A DNA stretch of 64,000 nucleotides from Agromyces sp. SYSU T00194 (GTDB taxonomy: Bacteria > Actinomycetota > Actinomycetes > Actinomycetales > Microbacteriaceae). Under the pieces are notes generated by a model. The model was not told the origin of the DNA. It ran no database searches and was given only the letters and a program-made list of their open reading frames with translations. The stretch lies in assembly GCF_040496035.1 (NCBI RefSeq), contig NZ_JBEPJZ010000002.1, forward strand, positions 682,001 to 746,000, read 5' to 3'. Made by a program: the position numbers and the translations under genes. Shown here piece after piece: positions 19,436 through 26,339 of this stretch; within the stretch, counting starts at the first letter, position 1, and the number at the start of each line of letters is the position of its first letter.

Positions 19436-20926
19436 ATGACTAGCTCTCCTCCGCTGCGGGCGGCTGTGTACCTCCGAATCAGTGAAGACAAGAAGGCTGA
19501 CGGGCTCGCGATCGAGCGCCAGCGCGGTGACTCTATGACCCTGCTTCAGCAACGTGGCTGGACGCTCACCCGCATATATTCGGACACCGTTTCTGCGTAC
19601 CTCCGCGACGTGAAGCGTCCGGAGTATGAACAGATGCAAGAGGACTTCAAGGCGGGGCGATTCGACGCAATCGCGGTCTATGACCTCGACCGCCTGACGC
19701 GGCAACCCCGCGAGCTAGAGGACTGGATCGACCTCGCGGAGCACAAGGGCCTGACACTCGTTACAGCGACAGGCGAAGCCGACCTGACGACGGACGCGGG
19801 GCGACTCTTCGCGCGACTCAAGGCCGCAGTTTCACGCGGGGAGATTGAGCGCAAGAGCGCACGGCAGAAGCGCAAGAACAAGGAACTACTGGACGCAGGG
19901 AAGCCGATTCTCGGCAATCGCCCATTCGGCTTCAAGCTAGACCGGCTTACGTTTCACGAGCCTGAGGCGCAGATGATCCGCGATGCCGTCGCCGACGTGA
20001 TCAACGGCACATCTATCGGAGAGATTGTCCGGCGATGGAACGACTCCGGCGTGCCTCCGACCTCGAAGGCGAAGGACGACAAGCCAGCACGCTGGACGCA
20101 TCCAGGCGTGAGGCAAATTCTCCGACGAGAGCGCAACGCCGGGATCATGACGCACCTGAGCGCTGAGGACCGGCGCAAGAACAAGGACCGGAAGGAGGAA
20201 GGCCTTCCTCCGATTGAGCCCAAGGTCATCAACACTGACGGACCGCAGATCATCACGCCGGAGCAGCTTGAGTTGCTTTCCGCGCTGATCGACTCGCGGA
20301 CAACCTCACGCGGCGCGAAGCCGCAGAGGCACTTTCTGAGTGGCGCGATGCTGTGCGCGTGCGGAGGCACAATGCGCATCTACCACTCGTCTAGGAACTC
20401 TCGGCACGCTGGGCAAACCTTCTACACATGCGGCGAGCGCGCGAAGGGTGACGGCAAGACGCATACAGCGATCAAGACAAACCTTGCCGAGAGAAAGGCC
20501 GTGATGGCGCTCTACGGTTTCATTTCGGGGGGATGGATCGACCCTCCCACCGCCCCCGGAACTAGTGACCTGCCAACGCTCCGGGCAGCTATCGCAGACA
20601 ACACAGCGGAGCGCTCGCGGCTCTCTGGGCTACTCGCAACGCGCGGAGTCGATCCCGTGCCAATCCAGGCGCAACTGTCCGCACTTGCGGATGCAGCCGA
20701 CAAGCTCGACCGAGAGCTAAAGGACGCGCTAGCGCGTGGGCTCGAAGCCGACTGGGTTCGGCTGCTTCGGGAAGAGTGGGGCGACTCCACCGAGAGCTTC
20801 GAGAAGTTCGAACAGTGGTGGGAGTCGCACAGCATCGAACGGCGTAGGGATTTCGTCAGGCAATCGCTGCGCATTCAGGTGATGCCCGGGCGGGGAGTCT
20901 CCCGCGTGAAGGTTGATCCGCGCTGA
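19436..20926 (+). CDS. Large serine recombinase (site-specific integrase)
   Basis: A 496-residue serine integrase that would cut and join attP and attB. The resolvase domain carries the nucleophile Ser16 in VYLRISEDK and the Arg motif YDLDRLTRQPRELEDW. The recombinase domain follows (GNRPFGFKLD, WTHPGVRQILRRERNAGIM). The zinc ribbon is AMLCACGGTMRIY...FYTCGERA, then a coiled-coil region (about residues 370-430). I start it at ATG 19436: an upstream extension runs into tadA. It sits 13 bases from the left core, reading inward. Expression may depend on element circularisation. No directionality factor is recognisable. Confidence 0.95.
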   Translation: MTSSPPLRAAVYLRISEDKKADGLAIERQRGDSMTLLQQRGWTLTRIYSDTVSAYLRDVKRPEYEQMQEDFKAGRFDAIAVYDLDRLTRQPRELEDWIDLAEHKGLTLVTATGEADLTTDAGRLFARLKAAVSRGEIERKSARQKRKNKELLDAGKPILGNRPFGFKLDRLTFHEPEAQMIRDAVADVINGTSIGEIVRRWNDSGVPPTSKAKDDKPARWTHPGVRQILRRERNAGIMTHLSAEDRRKNKDRKEEGLPPIEPKVINTDGPQIITPEQLELLSALIDSRTTSRGAKPQRHFLSGAMLCACGGTMRIYHSSRNSRHAGQTFYTCGERAKGDGKTHTAIKTNLAERKAVMALYGFISGGWIDPPTAPGTSDLPTLRAAIADNTAERSRLSGLLATRGVDPVPIQAQLSALADAADKLDRELKDALARGLEADWVRLLREEWGDSTESFEKFEQWWESHSIERRRDFVRQSLRIQVMPGRGVSRVKVDPR

Positions 20927-21123
20927 GTCGTGCCTTAGTGCATCACTGCTCGCAAATTGTCAAGTGTGCACAAAGTAAACGCCTAGTCTAGGTATATACC
21001 CTACAATTCAGTGGTACACTGGAACCAGACACAACGACAGGCACCACCCGATTTTCCACAAACCGGGGGGTGATCTTCGGTGTGGTGCTCGGGGATCACT
21101 CCCCACTCTTAGGAGCACCACAA
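20927..21123 (+). promoter_or_regulatory. rep upstream region with three palindromes
   Basis: This AT-richer 197-base gap holds CCTAGTCTAGG (20982-20992), the perfect palindrome GGTATATACC (20991-21000), TACAAT (21002-21007, a possible -10) and CAGTG-GTA-CACTG (21009-21021). A matching -35 is not clear. The cluster looks like a promoter overlapped by repressor operators, perhaps bound by a protein of the element. Confidence 0.5.
21082..21121 (+). promoter_or_regulatory. RNA hairpin covering the rep ribosome binding site
   Basis: GTGGTGCTC (21082-21090) pairs exactly with GAGCACCAC (21113-21121), and within the loop GGGG pairs with CCCC (21091-21094 with 21101-21104). The right arm contains part of the Shine-Dalgarno AGGAG, three bases before the start codon. 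Folding would hide the ribosome binding site, so rep translation is probably restrained. Confidence 0.6.
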
Positions 21124-23526
21124 ATGCAAGTCACACTGAACACAGCGGCGGCGGTCTCACAGGCACCGCCAACGCCCGAAATCGGATACTCCGACGCCCT
21201 CCGTATCTATACCGAAGCGGGCTCGGCGGAAGTCCTTCGGCCCATCCCTGTCGCAGACACGCCCCCGCGCGGTTACCGGAGTTGGACCCCCGAAGCGGCC
21301 GAGCGCTGGGCCAAGTCCGAACACTGGGAGTTCGCCCGCACGGCATCTAGCCCAGCGCCGGGGTACGTCTTCCTAGATGACGATGACGCGCCCGCCTGCG
21401 CCGCTCTGGAAGCCCAGCTTGGCGCACGTCCGGGAACGCTCTACACAACGTCACGCGGAGTGCTCAGCGCCGCTCAGGGGCGCGCCAAGCGCCTCTATCG
21501 CGTGCCTGCGGATGTTTCCCTAGCTGACCGCTACAGCGGCGGGGAGGTAGTCGATCACTTCCACCGCTTCGCCTTCGTCGGCCCGACGCGCAACCACCGC
21601 ACGCTAGACACAGAGGTTTGGTACCTCCCGGACGGCACAGCGCTCGAAGGTCCGCCAACCGCTCAGGACATTGCCGAGCACGTTGCTGAGCTGCCTTCCG
21701 CGTGGCTCACGCACTTGCAGCGCCCCGCCCGCGAGACCGGGGAGATTCCCGCTTGGGAAGGACCGCAGAGCTTCGATGCCGGAGAGGTTGCGCCGTGGCT
21801 TCAGGAGCTATCCGAGCAGTGGAGCGGAGTAGAGCGTTACCCGAACGCTCAGAGCGCCCTGTGGAGCTTGGCGTGGATCGCGGTCCTCTTGCCCGAGACA
21901 CCGGGGATCGACACCCTGCGGCATGAGATTTCGGACGCGTACGTCAACCGCCCCGACACCAATACCCCTCCGTCAGAGCGTCAGGCGCGAATGGATCGAC
22001 TCTGGGAGGGCGCACTACCGAAGCAAGCGGAAGCGCTCAGGACGCTAGAAACCGAGTTCGGACGCTCTGCGGTCAGGTGGGCAACATCGACCCTCTCCGC
22101 ACGCGCCCCCGAGCCAAGCGAGCGCGAGCGCCTAGAGAGCCTCACGCCCGAGCAGGCCGAAGCAGAGTTCGGCTGGGATTGGGAGAATCTCCGGGCTCAA
22201 GCACTCACGCGCGCAGAGGCGAGCGAGACACAGGCGGCGATCCCCGAGACGTGGAAGCCGCTTGACCTAGCCGAGTTCCTAGCTGAGGACTACGCGCCCC
22301 CTGCGCCGTCCGTCTTCCGGCGCACCGATGGCATGGGCCTCTTCTACCCCGGCGTAGTGAATGAGGTTCACGCACCGGGCGGCGAGGGCAAGACGCTCTT
22401 CGCGCTGGCCGTTGCCGCCGAGCAGCTTGCAGATGGTCACACTGTCGCGCACATCGACTACGAGGAGCACCCCGGGCGAATCGTCTCCCGGCTTGTTGGG
22501 CTCGGCGTAGACCGCGCCGTGATCGCGGAACGCTTCCACTACATCCGCCCCGAAGAGCGCCCGACTCCGGCAGTGCTCGAAGCGTACGCACGCCGGGGCT
22601 ACTCGCTCGTGATCATCGACACCGTTGGAGAGTCAATCAACAACGTTACGGGCGGCGACTCCAACAGCACCGACGACGTAACGCGCTGGCACAGCTTCGC
22701 CCGCTCGTTCGCTCAGGCAGGTGCCTGCGTGCTCGTTGTAGATCACGTGCCGAAGGATGCGGCCAATCCGCTCTTCCCGATTGGCTCACAGGCCAAGTAC
22801 GCGGGCTATAAGGGCGCGATCTACCTGCTTGAGACTCCGCGCGGCGGGGGCCTCAAGAAGGGCGGCACCGGGTTCCTGAGCATGAAGCTAGCGAAGGACA
22901 ACGGCGGTGGGCTCGGGCTGCGCAAGGGAGAGCTAGCGGCGGAGTTCCACCTAGACAGCACCGCGAGCCCGTCGCTTTGGGAGCTTCGTCACCCGAGCGC
23001 GAGCGCGCAAGTTGCGCGTGCGGCGAGCACTGCGCTGACCCTCCAGGGGGAGATTCTCTCCGTGGTCACAGCAGCGGAAGGGCCGATCAATCACAAGGCC
23101 GCTCGGGAGGCGCTTGGCCTCAGCGGCAACAACTGGGGCAAGTACCGGGAGGCGCTCAAGAGCCTGATTGACGATGGCCGGCTAGTAGAGACCCAAGGCC
23201 AGAAGGGTTCCAAGATTCTGAGCCTTCCGACAACCTCCCCTGTGAGCTTCCCTGCTTCCCGGTCCCTAGGCCCCGGGGAAGCTGGGGAAGCACCCTCACT
23301 AGGTTCCCCAGCTTCCCCGAGCTTCCCCGAGCTTCCCCGTTTCGGGTATGGGGAAGCAGGAAACCCCCTCCGATCCCAGCAATGGCGCGGAAGTTCCCCC
23401 TCCCGCCGAGACCCCTCCGGCTCAGGTTCCCCATTCCGAGACGGGGAAGCAGCCCTTCAAGGTTCCGGAGGTTCCCCCGGGCCTGAGGGAGACCCTCGGA
23501 GGCAACTAGAGAAAGAGAGCACATGA
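21124..23526 (+). CDS. Replication protein: primase-polymerase-like domain fused to RecA-type helicase
   Basis: An 800-residue protein. Residues ~45-215 look like a bifunctional primase/polymerase domain: acidic YVFLDDDD, then YTTSRG and HRFAFVGPTRNH. Residues ~390-650 form an AAA_25/RepA-like ATPase with Walker A GGEGKT (near 420), HIDYEEHPGR, Walker B LVIIDTVGES and sensor VLVVDHVPKD. A winged-helix segment follows (AREALGLSGNNWGKYREAL). The last ~90 residues are Pro/Ser-rich because the DNA there is a repeat array. Start ATG 21124 has AGGAG eight to twelve bases upstream. It probably initiates replication of the excised element. Confidence 0.82.
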   Translation: MQVTLNTAAAVSQAPPTPEIGYSDALRIYTEAGSAEVLRPIPVADTPPRGYRSWTPEAAERWAKSEHWEFARTASSPAPGYVFLDDDDAPACAALEAQLGARPGTLYTTSRGVLSAAQGRAKRLYRVPADVSLADRYSGGEVVDHFHRFAFVGPTRNHRTLDTEVWYLPDGTALEGPPTAQDIAEHVAELPSAWLTHLQRPARETGEIPAWEGPQSFDAGEVAPWLQELSEQWSGVERYPNAQSALWSLAWIAVLLPETPGIDTLRHEISDAYVNRPDTNTPPSERQARMDRLWEGALPKQAEALRTLETEFGRSAVRWATSTLSARAPEPSERERLESLTPEQAEAEFGWDWENLRAQALTRAEASETQAAIPETWKPLDLAEFLAEDYAPPAPSVFRRTDGMGLFYPGVVNEVHAPGGEGKTLFALAVAAEQLADGHTVAHIDYEEHPGRIVSRLVGLGVDRAVIAERFHYIRPEERPTPAVLEAYARRGYSLVIIDTVGESINNVTGGDSNSTDDVTRWHSFARSFAQAGACVLVVDHVPKDAANPLFPIGSQAKYAGYKGAIYLLETPRGGGLKKGGTGFLSMKLAKDNGGGLGLRKGELAAEFHLDSTASPSLWELRHPSASAQVARAASTALTLQGEILSVVTAAEGPINHKAAREALGLSGNNWGKYREALKSLIDDGRLVETQGQKGSKILSLPTTSPVSFPASRSLGPGEAGEAPSLGSPASPSFPELPRFGYGEAGNPLRSQQWRGSSPSRRDPSGSGSPFRDGEAALQGSGGSPGPEGDPRRQLEKEST
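23246..23480. repeat. Iteron-like array of GCTTCCCC / GGGGAAGC
   Basis: TTCCCC or its complement occurs about a dozen times here, in both directions: three tandem GCTTCCCC units spaced 10 bp (23311-23339), paired GGGGAAGC near 23275-23290, and further copies near 23350, 23393, 23426, 23443 and 23472. The array lies in the 3' end of rep and encodes its low-complexity tail. It may be the binding site of the Rep protein. Confidence 0.6.
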
Positions 23527-23714
23527 GAGAAACCCCGACCCCCGTCTACGTCGCAGCACTTGCGGAGCGCATTCGCATCTGGGACGCAGACGGACTCCGG
23601 CGCAGCGGTTCAGAGGGCTGGGAGCACCGAGTCAACTACCGCAAGCGCAAGCACATCCCAGCAGCCCTCCGGAGGCTCGAAGCCGAAGGCTGGGCACCAA
23701 TCACAGCAACATGA
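23523..23714 (+). CDS. Small hypothetical element protein (63 aa)
   Basis: A 63-residue basic protein with no recognised family. The ATG overlaps the rep stop codon (ATGA) and GAGAG lies four bases upstream, so it is coupled to rep. The sequence has two short amphipathic helices (VYVAALAERIRIWDADGL and HIPAALRRLEAEGW) joined by a basic turn NYRKRKH, which could be a small DNA-binding fold. Recombination directionality factor or copy-control protein are possibilities only. Confidence 0.6.
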   Translation: MRETPTPVYVAALAERIRIWDADGLRRSGSEGWEHRVNYRKRKHIPAALRRLEAEGWAPITAT

Positions 23715-24247
23715 AAGGCAAGCAAGTGAAGCAAATCCACACAATTAGCCAGGACGGGCGCTCATTCGGCGCGCAGGAACCGCCTAAGCCACCGCGTGAT
23801 CCGTACTACGTTCCGGAAGCACTCCGAGCGGATTACGAAGCGGCAAATGTCGATCCAATTGATTACTTCGGCATTGCACTCCGAGAAGTCTCGGCAGAGC
23901 ACGCGAAGGGACAGATCATCGATCAAGACGTGCGCGAGAGGACGCAGCGCGAACACCTCCCGGAGGTCATGAAGCGAGCGGAGCACTACGCCCGCCTGAT
24001 GACAGCCAGCGCGAAGGCCCGAGCGGCAGCAGACCAAGCCGAGCGACTCGCCCGGCGCGAGCAGACGGACCGATGCCCGGTCTGTTCGGAGATGAACCCG
24101 CCCGTGGAACGGCACTACGCCACCCACCTGCCCCGCGAGGGTTGGCGCGCGTGCGAGTCCTGCGCTGCGGTGGCTGAGTCCCTATGGGCGGAGCAGCAGC
24201 GGAGCGAGACCCGAGAGGAACGCGTACGCGCAGCCCTGAACCTGTAA
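23711..24247 (+). CDS. Hypothetical element protein with C-terminal zinc finger (178 aa)
   Basis: A 178-residue hydrophilic protein, start codon overlapping the preceding stop (ATGA). The middle is a charged helical stretch, likely a coiled coil (MTASAKARAAADQAERLARR). Two CxxC pairs, CPVC and CESC about 28 residues apart, form a probable zinc ribbon (residues ~124-158). Function unknown; the pattern resembles small nucleic-acid-binding proteins of plasmids and phages. Third in the rep operon, followed by a strong hairpin. Confidence 0.65.
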   Translation: MKGKQVKQIHTISQDGRSFGAQEPPKPPRDPYYVPEALRADYEAANVDPIDYFGIALREVSAEHAKGQIIDQDVRERTQREHLPEVMKRAEHYARLMTASAKARAAADQAERLARREQTDRCPVCSEMNPPVERHYATHLPREGWRACESCAAVAESLWAEQQRSETREERVRAALNL

Positions 24248-24261
24248 GAGGCGCGCTCAGT

Positions 24262-24298
24262 TGAGGCCCCCGCTAGCTCACGCTTGCCGGGGGCCTCA
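24262..24298 (+). terminator. Terminator hairpin of the rep operon
   Basis: TGAGGCCCCCG (24262-24272) and CGGGGGCCTCA (24288-24298) form a perfect 11-bp GC-rich stem with a 15-base loop, 14 bases after the last stop codon. There is no T-tract. Confidence 0.75.
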
Positions 24299-24569
24299 GC
24301 GTTACGGTGCCTGCCTGCGGTCCTTCAACAAGGATCAACACGAATCAACAAGCATCAACAGCCAGCCACTCGAATATTTCAGGCCTGATCAGCATAAATG
24401 CCAATTGGGAGCGGGGTTCCCAAAAGGCCACCAGGAAAGACCCCCGCCCCTCGCTCGGGACCCGAGACTAGCCCCGAGTCCTTTTGAGGTTGACCCGAGA
24501 ACCCCCATTCTCGGCAGTAGAGGGTTTGTGTCCGGCTGGGAGATTGGCAAGGGGCACCAGCAACGAAGA
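24299..24569. other. Non-coding stretch with cis-acting candidates
   Basis: No credible gene lies here. It contains the phased TCAACA repeats (24325-24360), the palindrome CTGATCAG (24385-24392) and the inverted repeat TTGGGA/TCCCAA (24405-24423). Open frames exist on the plus strand but lack a ribosome binding site and recognisable protein features. Confidence 0.5.
24325..24360. repeat. Four TCAACA repeats at exact 10-bp spacing
   Basis: TCAACA begins at 24325, 24335, 24345 and 24355. The 10-bp period places all copies on one face of the helix, as expected for cooperative binding of a small protein such as a replication, partition or excision factor. Confidence 0.7.
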
Positions 24570-24601
24570 GGGCGCGCCCTCCCCGAAGGAAGAACGCGCC
24601 C
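24570..24601 (-). terminator. Hairpin after the zinc-ribbon gene
   Basis: GGGCGCG (24570-24576) pairs with CGCGCCC (24595-24601). It lies 20 bases beyond the stop of the minus-strand zinc-ribbon gene and may end its transcript. Confidence 0.5.
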
Positions 24602-24621
24602 CCTGTGCGCTGACTGCTAGA

Positions 24622-24744
24622 TCAGCGGACCCTGAACGTCGTGCCGCAGTAGGCGCACCGGGCGAGCCCCGGACGCGTGACGCGGTACGGCCCCAACTTC
24701 CGGCGGCACCGGGCGTTGGGACAGGTGTACATGTATCCGGCCAT
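24622..24744 (-). CDS. 40-residue zinc-ribbon protein
   Basis: Translation from the ATG at 24744 gives MAGYMYTCPNARCRRKLG, a hinge, then LARCAYCGTTFRVR and a stop. The four cysteines (C-x4-C and C-x2-C, 17 residues apart) form a rubredoxin/zinc-ribbon-like pattern. GAGGG lies six bases upstream of the start. It is on the opposite strand to the other element genes. Function unknown; similar mini zinc ribbons occur in actinophages and plasmids. Confidence 0.65.
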   Translation of the reverse strand: MAGYMYTCPNARCRRKLGPYRVTRPGLARCAYCGTTFRVR

Positions 24745-24869
24745 AGAAGGCCCTCATTCCTTGATCACACGAAGACCAAGGTGCCGACGCACTGGCGCGG
24801 AATTGCGTCAGCTACGTCACTCAGGACTAGAATCGCTAACGTCTAACCGGCCAAAGTTTGACGCTCGCG

Positions 24870-24908
24870 ACCCCGTTGTCCCTCGGCACCGCCCGAGGGA
24901 CTCGGGGT
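24870..24908. repeat. Compound hairpin
   Basis: ACCCCG (24870-24875) pairs with CGGGGT (24903-24908) and, inside, TCCCTCGG (24879-24886) pairs with CCGAGGGA (24893-24900) across a six-base loop. The shape would suit a small RNA, a single-strand origin or a nick site. It lies beside the probable origin. Confidence 0.5.
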
Positions 24909-24977
24909 TGTCGTGCTTCGATGCTGAAATTCTACGGCACGTGTTCGCCCCGCCGAACGACCACAAGATGAGGTAGT

Positions 24978-25101
24978 TACACCGGTGTAGTTATCCACAG
25001 GGCTTTCCACCGGCGCTCCACAGCCTGCACGGCGTGTTCGGGTGCATATAGGCCAATTTGGCCGGTTATCCACAGGTGTGCACCTACAAATTTTTTTTGT
25101 T
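24978..25101. other. Probable replication origin: two perfect DnaA boxes, palindromes, AT tract
   Basis: TTATCCACA, the consensus DnaA box, occurs at 24991-24999 and 25066-25074 in the same direction, 75 bp apart. Beside them are the palindrome TACACCGGTGTA (24978-24989), the inverted repeat GGCCAA-T-TTGGCC (25051-25063) and an A/T tract with eight consecutive T (25088-25101). Together these form a typical plasmid-type origin, to be used by the Rep protein and host DnaA. Confidence 0.65.
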
Positions 25102-25241
25102 GTGGGGAATCCTTCGGCGTGTCGCGGGATCAAAGGGCTATCATCCGCGCGATCGATTCGAGTGCTTTGAGGCGTAATACGCAGGCGCTGGGATCAGCCT
25201 TCCCGCCCTTCGTAGCTGCAACACGGAAAAGTCTTGGTCAC

Positions 25242-25261
25242 CTTCGAACGCAGCTTCGAAG
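25242..25261. repeat. Inverted repeat CTTCGAA-N6-TTCGAAG
   Basis: A perfect 7-bp inverted repeat with a 6-bp spacer, about 80 bp from the right core. It could be an operator or an accessory site for the recombinase or its directionality factor. Confidence 0.5.
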
Positions 25262-25322
25262 AATCATGCAGAAATCCCGCTGAAGTCGGCGCTCAAGCTC
25301 ACTCCAGGCGTCTTGTCTACCG

Positions 25323-26231
25323 TCATGCGGCAGTTTGTAATTCCGGTATGCCGGAGTTCAACGCGATCAGCAGGTCGAGGCTCTCGGCTTCGCGAACCTC
25401 GCCGACGACGAGCCGGTCGGGTCGCATGCGCAGCGACTCCTTGACGAGGCGGCGCAGCGTGATCTCACCGAGCCCTTCGACGTTCGCCTGCCTGCACTGC
25501 AGTGCGACGACGTCACGGGCCGCGACGTCGAGCTCGAACGTCTCCTCCACCGTGACGATGCGCTCCGAGGGGCGCACGCAGCCGAGCAGCGCACCCAGCA
25601 TCGTGGTCTTGCCGCTGTGCGTCGGCCCGGAGACCAGGATGTTGAGGCCCGCGCGCACGCTCGCCTCGAGGAAGTCCGCCGCCCGCTCGTTCAGTGTCCC
25701 GGCAGCGACGAGGTCGTGCAGGTCGCGGATGCGCCGGCGGAACTTCCGGATGTTCACGGCCCAGTGACGCCGGGTCACGTCGGGGATCGCGACGTGCAGC
25801 CGCGAGCCGTCGGGCAGCGATGCGTCGACGAAGGGCGAACTGAGGTCGACCCTGCGGCCGCTGGCGCGGAGCATCCGCTCGACCAGGTCTCGCACCTCCT
25901 GGTCGGTGAGCACCAGCGACGTGAGTTCGCTGACGCCGTCGCGCGCGACGAACACGCGGGTGGGCGCGTTGATCCAGATCTCCTCGACCGTGTCGTCGTC
26001 GAGCAGCGGCTGGATCGGCCCGAGCCCCGTCAGCGCCGCGACGACCTCGCGGGTGGCGTCGTGCTCGTCGACGTCGGCGAGGTGCCCGCGCACCAGCAGG
26101 TCCTCGCTGCGGCGGCGGATCTCATCGCGCGCGTACCGCTCCGCGAGCGCGGAATCCTGCGCCAGGTCGACGCCCTCGCGCAGCACGCGCGCCCGCACCT
26201 GCTCCGTGATCGTGCGGACCGCGTCGGACAT
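25323..26231 (-). pseudogene. tadA: tadA 5' fragment: Tad secretion ATPase, truncated by the element
   Basis: The first 294 codons of a TadA/CpaF ATPase that powers Tad pilus assembly. Walker A is GPTHSGKTT (residues 202-210), the Asp box IVTVEETFELD follows, and Walker B is RLVVGEV. After N-S-G (292-294) the element supplies eight foreign codons, IPELQTAA, and a stop at 25323. The His box (CTIHANS) and C-terminal domain are therefore missing and the product should be inactive. The start is ATG 26231, or TTG 26237. Excision would rejoin it to 19052-19423. Confidence 0.92.
25343..25358. repeat. Attachment core at the right end
   Basis: CCGGTATGCCGGAGTT, matching the left core at 14 of 16 positions. 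Element sequence (GTTTGTAATT) lies to its left and tadA to its right. Confidence 0.85.
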
Positions 26232-26339
26232 GCGCAACAGTGTGGACGAGATGGTCCGGACGCGCCGGGGTTGTCCACATGAGCGGATGCACCGGGCTGC
26301 ACGCCCCCAGTGCGGGTCGCCCGGCCGATGCTCGCCGCG

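Larger units (their letters stand above)
24745..25342. other. Non-coding right part of the element
   Basis: I see no supported gene in these ~600 bases. They hold a compound hairpin (24870-24908), the origin-like region (24978-25101), an inverted repeat (25242-25261) and TTGTAA at 25335-25340 next to the right core. A minus-strand frame from 25133 to 24843 crosses these structures and has no family features. Confidence 0.5.
19408..25358 (+). mobile_element. 5.9-kb serine-recombinase integrative element inside tadA
   Basis: The element is bounded by a 16-bp core: CCGGGATTCCGGAGTT (19408-19423) and CCGGTATGCCGGAGTT (25343-25358). Outside the cores tadA is continuous; inside, base composition is clearly less GC-rich and codons such as CTA, GAA and AGC-rich stretches appear that the flanks avoid. 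Contents in order: large serine recombinase, primase-polymerase/helicase, two small ATGA-coupled genes, a hairpin, phased repeats, a 40-residue zinc-ribbon gene on the minus strand, and a region with DnaA boxes. No transfer, partition, capsid, resistance or toxin gene is seen. It resembles an integrative mini-plasmid; a phage satellite is the alternative. Confidence 0.9.

Noticed and set aside
24325..24360. CRISPR array
   Set aside because: The repeats are 6-7 bp at 10-bp spacing; there are no repeat-spacer units of CRISPR size and no cas genes.
24261..24846. Two plus-strand frames of ~120 codons in the element
   Set aside because: One begins inside the terminator hairpin and crosses the phased repeats; the other overlaps the better supported zinc-ribbon gene on the opposite strand. 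Neither has a Shine-Dalgarno site.
24843..25133. Minus-strand 96-codon frame with a CxxxC-like pattern
   Set aside because: It crosses both DnaA boxes, the palindromes and the compound hairpin, has no ribosome binding site, and its sequence shows no protein-like pattern.
19408..25358. Prophage or conjugative element
   Set aside because: No terminase, portal, capsid, relaxase or FtsK/TraB-like gene is present; only integration and replication functions are seen.
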